Below, in pieces: positions 26,873 to 36,835 of a stretch of DNA of 64,000 nt. How positions within the stretch are numbered: position 1 is the first letter of the stretch; each line of letters begins with the position of its first letter. The DNA is taken from positions 62,001 to 126,000 of the forward strand of contig CANEXF010000003.1 of the NCBI GenBank assembly GCA_947443645.1, in the 5' to 3' direction. A program made the position numbers and the translations under genes. The DNA comes from Comamonadaceae bacterium. GTDB taxonomy: Bacteria > Pseudomonadota > Gammaproteobacteria > Burkholderiales > Burkholderiaceae_C. The notes under the pieces are model-generated. The model did not search any database. It had not been told where the DNA came from and saw only the letters and a list, made by a program, of their open reading frames with translations.

Positions 26873-28594
26873 TCAGTTCAATAGCAACCTCAAGTCTTCA
26901 AGCGTATTGGCCTCATGCAGCGGTTTATCCGCTCTAATCCGCAGCATGCGGGGAAATCGAACCGCCAGGCCACTTTTATGCCTGCCGCTTGGGCTGATGC
27001 CCTCAAAAGCGAGTTCAAAGACCAGCGTGGGCTTGACACTGCGCACAGGCCCGAACTTTTCCAGTGTACTTTTTCGAATAAGGCCGTCGACTAGTTTGAA
27101 TTCGGCATCGCTCAAGCCTGAATAAGCCTTCGCAAAGGCCAGCAACTGCAAAGCGCCAGCCTGGGCCGGCTCACGCCTTTCAATGGCATCAACAACGCTT
27201 TGCGCCTCGGCTGCATCCTGCGGCGTGCGGCTCCAGACTGCAAAGGTGTAGTCGGTGTATAGCGAGGCGCGCCGGCCATGCCCGGCCTGCGCGTAGATCA
27301 GAACGCAGTCAACCGTCATAGGCTCGAGCTTGGATTTCCACCAGGAAAATACCGGTGTCACGAGGGCGCCTTCAGAGCTTTGTCTTTTCTGACGCCCGCT
27401 GCCATAAGCGCTGGCAACATGCTTGAGCATGAAGCCTTCCACGCCGCGCTCGCGCGCCTGCATGCGCAGCGCTGCAAACTCAGCCCATGAAACGCGTTGC
27501 TCGATCGCTGAAATTTTGATGCCGCTGCCTGCCAGCGACTGCTCCAGTTTTAAACGGCGCAGCTGCTGCGGCTGATCCCTGAGGTCTTGACCAAGCATTT
27601 CGAGCAGGTCGTAAGCCATGAAAGTAACCGGCGCATCGGTCAGAATTTTCCTGCTTAGCGTTTTAAGGCCCACGCGTTGCTGCAGTACTGCAAAGCTGGC
27701 GGGCGCATCCTTGCGCCAAACCAGGATCTCGCCGTCCAATACCGTCCCATCTGGCAGTGACTGTGCCAGCGCCACGATTTCCGGAAAACGCTCGGTTAGC
27801 AATTCCTCGCCGCGCGACCAGATCCACACCTGGCCCGCGCGTTTGACAAGCTGGCCGCGAATGCCGTCGTACTTCCACTCGACCAGCCAGTCTTGAACCG
27901 GACCTAAGCGCTCGCCCAGCGACTCCAGAGGCGCGTCAAGTGCATGTGCCAGAAAAAAAGGATAGGGCTGACCGGCGTCAAGAATATCGGCTGCTGCGCC
28001 CGTGGAATGGGCGATAAGCGCTTCAAATTTAGTAGCGCTTGGAAGCGCTTTGGCATCCACATAGCCCATCATGCGCTGGGCGATACGCTTGGCGTCCAGA
28101 CCGCAATGCGCGGCCAGTGCACGTTGCACCAGCAATTTGCTCACACCAACGCGAAAACCGCCGCCCACCAGCTTGATCAGCAAAAACCGCCCCTGTGGAT
28201 CAAGTTCCTGCCAGAAGGAGCGTATGCGCTGCGCGATGTCGACATCATTCAGTCCACGCAGTGGCAGCAAACGCGCCTCAACCCATTCGGCGAGTCCGAC
28301 GTCGCTGGGCTCAAACTCTGCCGGCAGGATGTAGGCAATCGTTTCGGCCAGGTCGCCGACGGCTTGGTAACAGGCTTCGAACAACCAGTCTTCAATCCCT
28401 GCTGAGGCACAGGCCAGCGCACGCATCGTAGCGGTTTTGACCACCTGCCGGGGCTTGCCGCCGGACAGAAAATACACCGCCCAGGCAGCATCGCGGGAAC
28501 TGGCCAGCGCGAAGTAGCGCTGCAGTGCTGCAACCTTGGCGAGCGTCGAGGTCGTGGCGTCGAGTTCTGTAAAAAGTCGCGAGAACTGCTTCAT
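26873..28594 (-). CDS. ATP-dependent DNA ligase
   Basis: 573-residue ATP-dependent ligase of the bacterial type found with an MBL-fold exonuclease. The N-terminal DNA-binding domain spans about 1-200. The adenylation domain has the lysine motif KYDGIR (Lys241), DGEILVW and EGFMLKH, and the OB domain holds the closing motif with WWKSKLEPMTVDCVL. It seals nicks through a ligase-AMP intermediate and is additional to the NAD-dependent LigA that bacteria use for replication. The start overlaps the exonuclease stop by four bases, so the two are coupled and probably act together in DNA repair. Confidence 0.94.
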   Translation of the reverse strand: MKQFSRLFTELDATTSTLAKVAALQRYFALASSRDAAWAVYFLSGGKPRQVVKTATMRALACASAGIEDWLFEACYQAVGDLAETIAYILPAEFEPSDVGLAEWVEARLLPLRGLNDVDIAQRIRSFWQELDPQGRFLLIKLVGGGFRVGVSKLLVQRALAAHCGLDAKRIAQRMMGYVDAKALPSATKFEALIAHSTGAAADILDAGQPYPFFLAHALDAPLESLGERLGPVQDWLVEWKYDGIRGQLVKRAGQVWIWSRGEELLTERFPEIVALAQSLPDGTVLDGEILVWRKDAPASFAVLQQRVGLKTLSRKILTDAPVTFMAYDLLEMLGQDLRDQPQQLRRLKLEQSLAGSGIKISAIEQRVSWAEFAALRMQARERGVEGFMLKHVASAYGSGRQKRQSSEGALVTPVFSWWKSKLEPMTVDCVLIYAQAGHGRRASLYTDYTFAVWSRTPQDAAEAQSVVDAIERREPAQAGALQLLAFAKAYSGLSDAEFKLVDGLIRKSTLEKFGPVRSVKPTLVFELAFEGISPSGRHKSGLAVRFPRMLRIRADKPLHEANTLEDLRLLLN

Positions 28595-29652
28595 GTTCTG
28601 CTTTGCAAAACGACTTCTGGCGCGATTTCCGCCGGTACTTCTGCCGATGCCTGCTTGTCTTCCAGCGCATCCCCGCCGTACTCGGTATGAAATGCGCCCG
28701 CTTGCAATCCTTGCTCCGACAAGTAACGCACCATCACAGGAACGCTGCCGTGCGTGACGATGACACGGCCTGCGCCCGTCGCAGCAATGGCCGACATCAG
28801 GCCGGGCCAGTCGGCGTGGTCGCTAAGCACAAACCCCCTGTCATAGCCACCGCGACGCCGCGCGCCACGCAGCTGCATCCAGCCGCTGGCAAACGCGTCA
28901 CTGAAGACGCCAAAACGCTGCAACCAGGGGCTGGCTGCCGCACCGGGCGGACACAGCACCAGCGCACGCTTGAAATCGGCGACATCAGCCACTTCGGTGA
29001 CCAGGCGGGTTTCGGGAAGCTGCACGCCCGCCGCACGATAGGCCGTGTTCAGCGCCTGCACCGCGCTGTGCACAACAATGGGCGCGATGCTGGCATCAAC
29101 GCCACTCAAAATGCGCTGCGCCTTGCCAAAGCTATAGCACATCAGCACGCTGGCCCGTCCGACAGCGGCGTTGGCCGCCCACCAGGCATTGATCTCGGCA
29201 AACACTTCGGCATCGGGACGCCAGCGGTAAATCGGCAAGCCGAAAGTGGACTCGGTAATGAACACATCACAACGCACTGGCTCAAATGGCGTGCAGGTGG
29301 CATCGGGCGCAACCTTGTAGTCACCGCTGGCCACCCAGGTCTGGCCGGCATGGCGCAAGCTGACCTGGGCCGAGCCCAGCACGTGACCTGCGGGATGCAG
29401 CGACAGCGTTACGCCCTTGTGCGTGACTTCCTCACCATAGTGCAGGCTCTGCAAGTTGATGCCCGACCCGAGTCGCGCGCGCAACACGGCTTCTGCTGGG
29501 GCCGCCGCGAGGTAATGTTGATGCCCGGAGCGCGCATGGTCGGCATGCGCGTGAGTGATCACGGCGCGGTCTACTGGCCGCCAGGGATCAATAAAAAAAT
29601 CACCGGCTGGACAGTAAAGGCCTTCTGGCCGCTGAACGATCAGATCCTGCAT
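28591..29652 (-). CDS. ligase-associated MBL-fold DNA exonuclease
   Basis: 353 residues of the metallo-beta-lactamase/beta-CASP-like type. The metal motif HAHADH (His34 to His39) near the N-terminus, HPAGHVLGSAQ, FITESTFGLPIYRW and the late VLSDHADWPG and VTHGS match the 'ligase-associated DNA exonuclease' family. The coupled ligase downstream makes a nuclease-ligase pair, as in the larger exonuclease-ligase-Lhr-phosphoesterase repair cluster of other bacteria. The Lhr helicase and phosphoesterase genes are not adjacent here. It begins 13 bases after the clsB stop. Confidence 0.93.
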   Translation of the reverse strand: MQDLIVQRPEGLYCPAGDFFIDPWRPVDRAVITHAHADHARSGHQHYLAAAPAEAVLRARLGSGINLQSLHYGEEVTHKGVTLSLHPAGHVLGSAQVSLRHAGQTWVASGDYKVAPDATCTPFEPVRCDVFITESTFGLPIYRWRPDAEVFAEINAWWAANAAVGRASVLMCYSFGKAQRILSGVDASIAPIVVHSAVQALNTAYRAAGVQLPETRLVTEVADVADFKRALVLCPPGAAASPWLQRFGVFSDAFASGWMQLRGARRRGGYDRGFVLSDHADWPGLMSAIAATGAGRVIVTHGSVPVMVRYLSEQGLQAGAFHTEYGGDALEDKQASAEVPAEIAPEVVLQSRT

Positions 29653-29665
29653 GGTGTTAAGTCGG

Positions 29666-30931
29666 TCAATAGCGCTTGCCGGCCACCCAGATCGCGATGC
29701 GCATTAACGCATAAGCCAGACCACCCAAGACACGCTGAGACAAAGGACGTTTCCCGTGGCTGGCCGGATCAACGCGGTGGCCATGGTGGCTGATCGCATC
29801 AAGCAGAAGCTCACGCAACTGAGCCGCAAAGGCCTTGTCCTCGACCACCACATTGGCTTCGCGCGCCAGCAGCAGACTCAGTGGCTCAAGGTTGGATGAA
29901 CCCACTGTCGCCCAATGCCCGTCAATCACCGCAACCTTGGCATGCAGGAAACTGGCCTCGTACTCGTGAATCTCTATCCCGGCTGCAAGCAGGGCGTCGT
30001 AAACAGGCCGTGAGGCGTGGTACTGCATGAAGTACTCGTACTTGCCTTGCAGCAACAGCGTCACCTTGACGCCGCGTCGGGCTGCTCCTGTGAGCGCGCG
30101 CCGCAGTTTTCCGCCAGGCACGAAGTAGGCATTGGCAATGATGATCTCGTGGTGCGCCCGGCCTATGGCCTTGAGATAGGCCTTTTCGATGCTGCTGCGG
30201 TTGCGCAGGTTGTCGCGCAGCACCAGCGCTGCTTTGGCGCCAGGAATGACCCGGGCGCGGGAAGCCGGGTCGAACTCAGAGTCTGCGGCGCTGGCAAGCC
30301 GGGTGATACCAGTTCGTCCGCCATAGCCCGCCGCCTTGAACTTGTCCCAGGCCTCGCTCAGATGCCGCTGCCGCGCACTGTAACCGGCCTGCACTCGCCA
30401 CCAGAGCAAGGCCAGCGCATCGGCGGCCTCCACGGCCAGTGGTCCGGTGACAGCGACCGCAAAATCAAGTCGCGGTGCCGGCAAATCGCCGTGATTTGGG
30501 TCGTAAAGATCATCGAGCACGTTGATGCCGCCGCAAAACACGATACGCTGGTCAATCACGCACAGCTTGCGGTGCAGTCTGCGCCAGCGGTCGGGCACCA
30601 GCAGGCCCAGGCCCCCCAAGCCGGCCGTCAGCGGCGAGTAGACACTCCACTGCACGCCGGCAGACCCGATTTTCTGCTGCCATTGCGGCGTCAAGGCCTG
30701 CGAGCCTATGCCGTCAACCAGCACCTGTACCGTGACACCGCGCTGCGCCGCACGAATCAAGGCCTCGGCCACTTCCGCGCCTGCACCATGGACATCAAAA
30801 ATATAAGTTTCCAGCTGCACCCAAGCAGCGGCGGCATCAATGGCCTTGATCAGCGCCGGAAACAAGGCCTGAGCGCCTTGCAGCAACTGCAAGTCTTGTG
30901 CATTTTGCAGTGGCATATTGAGGGAACGCAT
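29666..30931 (-). CDS. clsB: cardiolipin synthase B-type phospholipase D protein
   Basis: Makes cardiolipin or related phospholipids by phosphatidyl transfer at the membrane. Two HKD motifs are visible: HRKLCVIDQRIVFCGG in the first half and HAKVAVIDGHWATVGS in the second, along with IIIANAYFVPGG. ClsB lacks the two N-terminal membrane helices of ClsA, as here. The start is uncertain: ATG 30931 (421 residues) clears the nudB stop by 11 bases, ATG 30916 (MPLQN) is five codons shorter, and a longer frame into nudB is less likely. It lies in the tight run nudB-clsB-exonuclease-ligase. Confidence 0.88.
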   Translation of the reverse strand: MRSLNMPLQNAQDLQLLQGAQALFPALIKAIDAAAAWVQLETYIFDVHGAGAEVAEALIRAAQRGVTVQVLVDGIGSQALTPQWQQKIGSAGVQWSVYSPLTAGLGGLGLLVPDRWRRLHRKLCVIDQRIVFCGGINVLDDLYDPNHGDLPAPRLDFAVAVTGPLAVEAADALALLWWRVQAGYSARQRHLSEAWDKFKAAGYGGRTGITRLASAADSEFDPASRARVIPGAKAALVLRDNLRNRSSIEKAYLKAIGRAHHEIIIANAYFVPGGKLRRALTGAARRGVKVTLLLQGKYEYFMQYHASRPVYDALLAAGIEIHEYEASFLHAKVAVIDGHWATVGSSNLEPLSLLLAREANVVVEDKAFAAQLRELLLDAISHHGHRVDPASHGKRPLSQRVLGGLAYALMRIAIWVAGKRY

Positions 30932-30942
30932 GGCAGCCAAGC

Positions 30943-31389
30943 TTATGCCATGAACTGTGGCAGCAGCAAAAGCGCTTCTGCGTTGGACGGAGAAAAACAC
31001 CTGTCCGCCGCATCCAGACAGCTCAGCCATTCATAGGCCGTGTGCTCACGGGGACTCAATCGCACAGGTGTGTCGCGCGGCACACACAGGCTGAAGACAT
31101 GCTCGGTGTTACGCGTCACGCCAGGCGCATAGCGGTGACGCCAGACCGGATAAATTTCATAGCTGTTTGAAACACCCCAGTCGACAAACTGGCTCGCACT
31201 GGCCTGGATGCCGGTTTCTTCGCTGACCTCGCGCATGGCGGTGTGCAGCAAGGGCTCGTCCAGCGCATCCCGGGAGCCGGTCACACTTTGCCAGAAGCCA
31301 GGCTGATCGGCACGCTCTATCAGCAGCACCTGCCGGTCTGGGGTGTGAATGATCACCAGGACCGATTCGGGGATCTTGAAATCTTTCAA
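30943..31389 (-). CDS. nudB: dihydroneopterin triphosphate diphosphatase
   Basis: 148-residue Nudix hydrolase that removes pyrophosphate from dihydroneopterin triphosphate, the step after FolE in folate synthesis. The Nudix box is present (G-x5-E form with REVSEETGI). NudB-like features are SVLVIIHTPDRQVLLIER, FWQSVTGSRD and the late EHTAYEWLS. It stands downstream of aspS and upstream of clsB, an arrangement common in Burkholderiales. Assignment to NudB rather than another Nudix type rests on these blocks and the neighbourhood. Confidence 0.88.
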   Translation of the reverse strand: MKDFKIPESVLVIIHTPDRQVLLIERADQPGFWQSVTGSRDALDEPLLHTAMREVSEETGIQASASQFVDWGVSNSYEIYPVWRHRYAPGVTRNTEHVFSLCVPRDTPVRLSPREHTAYEWLSCLDAADRCFSPSNAEALLLLPQFMA

Positions 31390-31471
31390 TCTCGGCCTTC
31401 CACGGTGGCGTTAAATTCACACAGACCACATGGCACGCGATGGCCTGGAACCTGCCCTATATCGCTGGAAG

Positions 31472-31496
31472 CCTGAGCCCTCGGGGAAGGCTCAGG
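31472..31496. terminator. hairpin between aspS and nudB
   Basis: Eight-base perfect stem CCTGAGCC / GGCTCAGG with a nine-base loop, lying 25 bases after the aspS stop on the minus strand. There is no T-run. Its right arm is part of the sequence CTCAGGACGAAC that recurs at 44245, so it may also be a dispersed-repeat remnant. Confidence 0.4.
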
Positions 31497-31520
31497 ACGA
31501 ACAGCGTGAGGCTCAGAACC

Positions 31521-33350
31521 TCAGACGGGCAGCGGATTACGCAAGCGAATGTGCAACTCGCGCAATTGCTTTTCATCCACCGAGCTGGGCGCATGCGTGA
31601 GCAGGCACTGGGCGCGCTGGGTTTTTGGAAATGCAATCACGTCGCGAATCGATTCAGCGCCCGTCATCATGGTCACGATACGGTCCAGGCCAAACGCCAG
31701 GCCACCGTGCGGCGGTGCACCGTATTGCAGCGCGTCGAGCAGGAAGCCAAATTTTTCCTGCGCTTCTTCGGGTCCGATCTTCAGCGCGTTGAAGACCTTG
31801 CTCTGCACGTCGGCGCGATGGATACGCACTGAACCACCACCGAGCTCCCAACCATTGAGCACCATGTCGTAGGCCTTGGCAATACATTTGCCCGGGTCGG
31901 TGTCCATCCAGTCTTCGTGACCGTCTTTGGGCGCAGTGAAAGGATGGTGCACGGCGCTCCAGCGCTGGCCTTCTTCGTCATGTTCAAACATCGGGAAGTC
32001 AACCACCCAGAGCGGCTTCCAGCCGGTGGTGAACAGACCCGTTTTTTTGCCAAACGGGCTGTGACCAACTTTCAGGCGCAATGCGCCTATGCTGTCATTG
32101 ACCACCTTGGATTTGTCGGCGCCAAAGAAGATGATGTCGCCATTGGCCGCGCCAGTGCGCTTGAGGATCTCTGCAATCGCTGCGTCATGAATGTTCTTGA
32201 CGATGGGGCTTTGCAAGCCCTCACGGCCTTTGCTCACATCATTGACCTTGATCCAGGCCAGCCCCTTGGCGCCATAGATCTTGACGAATTCGGTGTAGCC
32301 GTCGATCTCGCCGCGGCTCATTTCAGAACCACCGGGAACGCGCAGGGCCACCACGCGGCCACCAGGGGTGGTGGCTGGCGCGCTGAAGACCTTGAAATCA
32401 ACGTCGGCCATCACATCGGTCAGCTCGGTGAACTCGAGATTCACGCGCAGATCGGGCTTGTCCGAGCCAAAGCGATGCATGGCATCGTGGTAGGCCATCA
32501 CCGGAAATTCGCCGAGATCGGTGTTCAGAACGGTCTTGAAAATGTTGCTGATCATGCCCTGGAACATGTCGCGTATGTCCTGCTCGCCCATGAACGAGGT
32601 CTCGATATCGATCTGCGTGAACTCGGGCTGGCGGTCAGCGCGCAAGTCCTCGTCGCGAAAGCATTTGGTGATCTGGTAGTAGCGGTCAAAGCCGGCCACC
32701 ATCAGCAGCTGTTTGAACAGCTGCGGGCTCTGCGGCAAGGCGAAGAACTGGCCTTCGTTGACACGACTGGGAACCAGGTAGTCGCGTGCGCCTTCAGGCG
32801 TGCTTTTGGTCAACATCGGCGTCTCGATATCGATGAAGCCGTTGGCATCGAGGAATTTGCGCGTTTCCATGGCCACGCGGTAACGCAGCATCAGGTTGTT
32901 CTGCATGTAGGGACGACGCAGGTCAAGCACCCGGTGCGTCAGGCGTGTGGTCTCGGACAGATTGTCATCGTCGAGCTGGAATGGCGGCGTCACGCTCGGG
33001 TTGAGTACCGTGAACTCATGGCACAGCACCTCAATTTTTCCGCTTTTCAACGCTTCATTGGCGGTGCCCTCTGGGCGCGCGCGCACCAGACCCTTGATCT
33101 GCACGCAAAACTCGTTGCGCACGCCTTCTGCGGTCTTGAACATGTCGGCGCGGTCAGGATCGCAAACCACTTGCACATAACCCTCACGGTCACGCAAATC
33201 AACAAATATCACGCCACCATGGTCGCGCCGGCGATTGACCCAGCCGCACAAGGTAACCGTCTGGCCCAACAGGGCCTCGGTCACCAGACCGCAATAGTGG
33301 GAACGCATTTGGGATTGCACGGGGGATTGCAGGGAGGAAGTTGTAGACAT
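31521..33350 (-). CDS. aspS: aspartyl-tRNA synthetase
   Basis: Class II synthetase that charges tRNA-Asp. Visible are the N-terminal OB fold ([20 protein letters not shown]), the motif 2 region [18 protein letters not shown], the bacterial GAD insertion domain, and motif 3 [18 protein letters not shown] 33350 gives 610 residues; ATG 33308 (MRSHYCG) gives 596, closer to the usual 590-600. GAGGAAG lies between the two, well placed for neither. Whether it also charges tRNA-Asn cannot be read from sequence. It lies downstream of the DUF502 gene. Confidence 0.96.
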   Translation of the reverse strand: MSTTSSLQSPVQSQMRSHYCGLVTEALLGQTVTLCGWVNRRRDHGGVIFVDLRDREGYVQVVCDPDRADMFKTAEGVRNEFCVQIKGLVRARPEGTANEALKSGKIEVLCHEFTVLNPSVTPPFQLDDDNLSETTRLTHRVLDLRRPYMQNNLMLRYRVAMETRKFLDANGFIDIETPMLTKSTPEGARDYLVPSRVNEGQFFALPQSPQLFKQLLMVAGFDRYYQITKCFRDEDLRADRQPEFTQIDIETSFMGEQDIRDMFQGMISNIFKTVLNTDLGEFPVMAYHDAMHRFGSDKPDLRVNLEFTELTDVMADVDFKVFSAPATTPGGRVVALRVPGGSEMSRGEIDGYTEFVKIYGAKGLAWIKVNDVSKGREGLQSPIVKNIHDAAIAEILKRTGAANGDIIFFGADKSKVVNDSIGALRLKVGHSPFGKKTGLFTTGWKPLWVVDFPMFEHDEEGQRWSAVHHPFTAPKDGHEDWMDTDPGKCIAKAYDMVLNGWELGGGSVRIHRADVQSKVFNALKIGPEEAQEKFGFLLDALQYGAPPHGGLAFGLDRIVTMMTGAESIRDVIAFPKTQRAQCLLTHAPSSVDEKQLRELHIRLRNPLPV

Positions 33351-33424
33351 AAAAATTGGTTCGCTTGTAAATCCAGCGGCACGAGCGGTAGGGTGCGCCG
33401 GGGTCGGGTCAAATCTTGCGCAGC

Positions 33425-34057
33425 TTAGTGGGGCCTGCCGGGTTTGTAGTTGGCAGCGCTGCCGGGCACCACCACCCCCATGGAGATCACGTAAGTCAGG
33501 GCTTCGTCCACGCTCATCTTGAGTTCTATGCAGTCCTCGCGCTTGAGCATCACAAAATAACCACCCGTGGGATTGGGTGTGGTGGGCACGTAAACGCTGA
33601 GGTATTCGCCGGCCAGATGATTCGCGACATCGCCGCCTGGTGTTCCAGTCTGAAAAGCGATAGTCCAGACGCCCTCGCGCGGCCACTGCACCAGCAAGGC
33701 CTTGCGAAAAGCGTTGCCATTTTCAGAAAACAGGGTGTCGGAGACCTGCTTGACGCTGGAGTAAATCGACCGCACGATGGGAATGCGGTTTAGCAGCAGA
33801 TCCCACCAGCTCACCAGCTTTTTGCCGAGGAAATTGCTGGCGATGGCGCCTATCAACAACACGATGGCCAGGGCCAGCAACACGCCGAAGCCCGGAATAT
33901 GAAAACCGAGCAAGCGGTCTGGATGCCAGGAGCCCGGCAGGATCAGCAAGGTGCGGTCCAGCGAGCCAACAATCCAGTCCAGCAGCCAGACCGTGATGCC
34001 CAGGGGCACCAGGACCAGCAGGCCGGCAAGCAGCCACTTACGTATCGCAGCCATCAT
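33425..34057 (-). CDS. DUF502 membrane protein
   Basis: 210 residues with two N-terminal membrane helices (about 8-30 and 55-76; [19 protein letters not shown] and [17 protein letters not shown]), then a conserved soluble part with [28 protein letters not shown] and [13 protein letters not shown]. Function is unknown; the family (COG2928) is widespread in proteobacteria. Its start overlaps the FmdB stop (ATGA), and aspS follows 74 bases later, giving the conserved fmdB-DUF502-aspS order. Confidence 0.9.
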   Translation of the reverse strand: MMAAIRKWLLAGLLVLVPLGITVWLLDWIVGSLDRTLLILPGSWHPDRLLGFHIPGFGVLLALAIVLLIGAIASNFLGKKLVSWWDLLLNRIPIVRSIYSSVKQVSDTLFSENGNAFRKALLVQWPREGVWTIAFQTGTPGGDVANHLAGEYLSVYVPTTPNPTGGYFVMLKREDCIELKMSVDEALTYVISMGVVVPGSAANYKPGRPH

Positions 34058-34419
34058 TCACTGGCCTTGCCAGACGAAGCCGTGCTGGCAGCGGGTGCCG
34101 CAGAAGGTGTGGCCGACGCTGCAGGCGCTGGCGCCGCACCTGCGGCTGGGGCGCTGCTGCCAGAAGATGCCGACTCAGCAGATTTGCTGACGCTAGACGA
34201 TGCGCCAGACTCACCGGCAGGCGCACCGTTGCCGGAGCCGCCACGAAAATCTGTCACGTACCAGCCGGAGCCCTTGAGCTGAAAGCCCGCTGCCGTGAGC
34301 TGCTTTTTGAAAGCCGCCGCACCGCACTGAGGGCAATCTGTCAGTGGCGCGTCCGACATTTTCTGTAAAACGTCCTTGGTATGCCCGCAGGACTCGCATT
34401 TATAGGCGTAGATTGGCAT
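34054..34419 (-). CDS. FmdB-family zinc-ribbon protein
   Basis: 121 residues. The N-terminal zinc ribbon (1-50) has CESC and CPQC pairs in MPIYAYKCESCGH and TDCPQCGAA, the FmdB/CxxC_CXXC_SSSS family. The rest (about 70-121) is a low-complexity Ser/Ala/Pro tail. These small proteins are of uncertain function and were first described as putative regulators of formamidase genes. ATG 34419 is chosen because the ribbon starts there; the longer frame upstream is not conserved in type. Confidence 0.88.
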   Translation of the reverse strand: MPIYAYKCESCGHTKDVLQKMSDAPLTDCPQCGAAAFKKQLTAAGFQLKGSGWYVTDFRGGSGNGAPAGESGASSSVSKSAESASSGSSAPAAGAAPAPAASATPSAAPAASTASSGKASE

Positions 34420-34553
34420 AGTTCTAGAGGTTTCTTGGAGTAGGGCCAGCTCGGCTGTAGCCCGAGATGCAAAGCCATTAATTATAGGCGTTGCCCGGAT
34501 AATCAAGCCGGAAAGCCAGACAGCCTTTGGCCGCAGCCTGGTCAATGGCTGGA

Positions 34554-36107
34554 CTAAAAAATCCGCACGCGCAACAGCACCTGCATCACGATCAAACCCA
34601 GCACAAAACCCATGCCGCCATAAATCAGGCTTTGCAGAAGCTTGTTGGTGCGTTTTTGTTCGGCCAGCAGCGCGCGCAACTCAGGTCCATCGGAGCCGGG
34701 TTTGTTTTTCAGAAACTGGGCCAGCAGTCGCGGCAATTCCGGGAGTAACTTAGCATAAGCCGGTGCTTCGGCCTTGAGCTGGGCCAGCAGTTTTTCTGGC
34801 CCCACCTGCTCGAGCATCCACTTTTCAAGAAAAGGCTTTGCCGTGCTCCAAAGATCGAGGTCAGGGTCGAGTTCACGCCCCAGACCTTCAATATTGAGCA
34901 GTGTTTTTTGCAGCAGTACCAGCTGCGGCTGTATCTCCACCTGAAAGCGGCGCGAGGTCTGGAACAGCCGCATCAGCACGATGCCGAGCGAAATCTGCTT
35001 GAGCGGGCGATCAAAATATGGCTCGCAACAAGAGCGGATCGCGGCTTCCAGCTCGTCCACACGGGTCGTTCCCGGGACCCAGCCAGATTCGATGTGCAGC
35101 TCAGCCACACGTTTGTAGTCACGGCGAAAAAAAGCCGTGAAGTTTTGCGCCAGGTATTCCTTGTCGGTCTCGGTCAGCGTGCCGACAATGCCAAAGTCCA
35201 GAGAGATGTAGCGGCCAAAAGTCGCCGGCTCCAGGCTGACCTGGATATTGCCCGGATGCATGTCGGCATGGAAAAAACCGTCGCGAAACACCTGGGTGAA
35301 AAAAATCGTGACGCCATCGCGCGCCAGCTTTTTCATGTTGACCCCGGCATCTCGCAGTCGCTGGATCTGGCCAATCGGCACGCCCTTCATGCGCTGCATT
35401 ACCATCACGTCAGGCATGCAGAAGTCCCAGACCATCTCGGGGATCATGACCAGATCAAGATCCTGCATATTGCGACGCAACTGTGCGGCGTTCGCCGCTT
35501 CACGCAGCAAGTCAAGCTCGTCATGCAGGTATTTATCGAACTCGGCGACCACCTCGCGCGGCTTGAGGCGCTTGCCATCAGCCGAGACCTTCTCCAGCCA
35601 GCCCGCCATCATGTGGAGCAGTGCCAGGTCTTTTTCTATTGCCGGCAGCATGTTGGGACGCAAGACCTTGACAGCGACTTCACGGCCGTCCGGCAGTGTG
35701 GCGAAATGGACCTGGGCAATGGATGCGCTGGCCACGGGAATCCGCTCGAAGCTGGCGAAAATTTGAGCCAGTGGCTTGGCAAATGCCTTTTCTATCATGG
35801 CAATCGCCACGTCGGAATCAAAGGGCGGGACGCGGTCCTGCAGACGCGCCAACTCATTGGCAATGTCTGGCGCCAACAGGTCACGGCGTGTGGACATCAC
35901 CTGGCCAAATTTGACAAATATTGGCCCCAGGCTTTCGAGCGCCAGGCGGATGCGCTCGCCACGCGGTGCCTTCAGCTTACGCCCTAAGGAAAATACATAC
36001 CGCAATGCCCTTGCCCACGGCCTGTCAAAAGTCGACAGCAGCAAGTCGTCCAACCCAAAACGCAGCAGCGTCCAGACAATAAATACACCCCTGAACATCC
36101 GGCTCAT
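34554..36107 (-). CDS. ubiB: UbiB, ubiquinone biosynthesis protein kinase-like ATPase
   Basis: 517-residue member of the ABC1/ADCK/UbiB family, needed for aerobic ubiquinone synthesis. Family signs are the KxGQ motif (KFGQVMSTR), the alanine-rich loop ([12 protein letters not shown]), VAVKVLRPN, the catalytic loop [10 protein letters not shown] and the metal-binding LDFGIVG. The last 25 residues form a membrane helix. It starts inside the ubiJ stop (ATGA overlap), so UbiJ and UbiB are made together, and ubiE is encoded two genes upstream. Confidence 0.96.
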   Translation of the reverse strand: MSRMFRGVFIVWTLLRFGLDDLLLSTFDRPWARALRYVFSLGRKLKAPRGERIRLALESLGPIFVKFGQVMSTRRDLLAPDIANELARLQDRVPPFDSDVAIAMIEKAFAKPLAQIFASFERIPVASASIAQVHFATLPDGREVAVKVLRPNMLPAIEKDLALLHMMAGWLEKVSADGKRLKPREVVAEFDKYLHDELDLLREAANAAQLRRNMQDLDLVMIPEMVWDFCMPDVMVMQRMKGVPIGQIQRLRDAGVNMKKLARDGVTIFFTQVFRDGFFHADMHPGNIQVSLEPATFGRYISLDFGIVGTLTETDKEYLAQNFTAFFRRDYKRVAELHIESGWVPGTTRVDELEAAIRSCCEPYFDRPLKQISLGIVLMRLFQTSRRFQVEIQPQLVLLQKTLLNIEGLGRELDPDLDLWSTAKPFLEKWMLEQVGPEKLLAQLKAEAPAYAKLLPELPRLLAQFLKNKPGSDGPELRALLAEQKRTNKLLQSLIYGGMGFVLGLIVMQVLLRVRIF

Positions 36108-36673
36108 TGAGCCGCCCTGTCCGCGTCGGAAGCAACCGGGGCAGACGCCGTAGCGCCCTGGCCACCGGGCCGCCGGGCCAGAAACTGCTGCAGGCCGGCC
36201 AGCAAACTGCGTCCCGCGTCAGCCAGCGCGTGCGCGGGTATGTCGCCAAGCAAACGCGACAGGTCTTCCTCTATGTCCCAGCGTAAATTCTCCGCAAGCC
36301 AGCCCAGCTCTGCGGCCAGCTGCACATCGCCTTCAATTTTCACCGGCGGCGGCTTGCCCGCCATCAGCGACTGGAGCACCGCCGCGGCTGAATCCGAGGA
36401 CACGCTGATCAGCAGGTCCGGCTTGGGTGTGGCTGGAGCGCGGTCAAACAGTCCGGCAGGTGTGATCAACAGGTCGATGGCAAAAAGACCCCAGCGTACA
36501 TGCAGTACGCTGCCTTTTTTCCGGGCCAGGCGATCTTGTGCCTCTTTTTCCTGCATCAGGACATGGTTCAGGAAAAGTACCATGCGTTGCTGCCCTTCAT
36601 CGACCACCCAAGCGGGCGGCTGAAAACGACTTGCAATGGACTCCAGAAACGAAAAAGGGGACGTTGTGTTCAT
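36104..36673 (-). CDS. ubiJ: UbiJ, ubiquinone biosynthesis accessory factor (SCP2 domain)
   Basis: 189 residues with an N-terminal sterol-carrier-like SCP2 domain (about 15-120; [18 protein letters not shown], then [19 protein letters not shown]) and a C-terminal helical part. UbiJ binds lipid intermediates and organises the cytosolic Ubi complex. ATG 36673 ([12 protein letters not shown]) is preferred over an in-frame TTG seven codons upstream. The gene is weakly conserved in sequence but sits in the standard ubiE-ubiJ-ubiB order, here interrupted by a Tim44-like gene. Repeat copy A lies just upstream. Confidence 0.88.
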   Translation of the reverse strand: MNTTSPFSFLESIASRFQPPAWVVDEGQQRMVLFLNHVLMQEKEAQDRLARKKGSVLHVRWGLFAIDLLITPAGLFDRAPATPKPDLLISVSSDSAAAVLQSLMAGKPPPVKIEGDVQLAAELGWLAENLRWDIEEDLSRLLGDIPAHALADAGRSLLAGLQQFLARRPGGQGATASAPVASDADRAAQ

Positions 36674-36748
36674 ACGTCCCCGATTTTGCAGCAAATTGAA
36701 GAAGTCCCTCGAACGCGCGAGCGATTGGAGGGGCTTTAAAGACCAGCC

Positions 36749-36835
36749 GGGGCCGCGGATCCGGCTTCGCCGGTCCGCAGGCGCAGCGGCCCCCCGGGGG
36801 GCAGGAAGCTACACGCAGTGAGCGACCGTGGGGGC
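36749..36835 (+). repeat. structured dispersed repeat, copy A
   Basis: About 87 bases. An outer stem GGGGCCGC / GCGGCCCC encloses an inner hairpin CCGGC-TTC-GCCGG (36761-36773), followed by GCCCCCCGGGGGGC, then CAC-GCA-GTG and a terminal GTGGGGGC. It fills most of the gap between the Tim44-like gene and ubiJ. Its GTGGGGGC end meets the stop codon of the Tim44-like gene. Other copies: 40721-40809, 44305-44393 and (partial) 44441-44491. Confidence 0.88.

Noticed and set aside
31917-33428. 503-codon open frame on the plus strand opposite aspS
   Set aside because: It is the mirror of a strongly conserved aspS frame in high-GC DNA; its protein is Gln/His/Val-rich with no family character.
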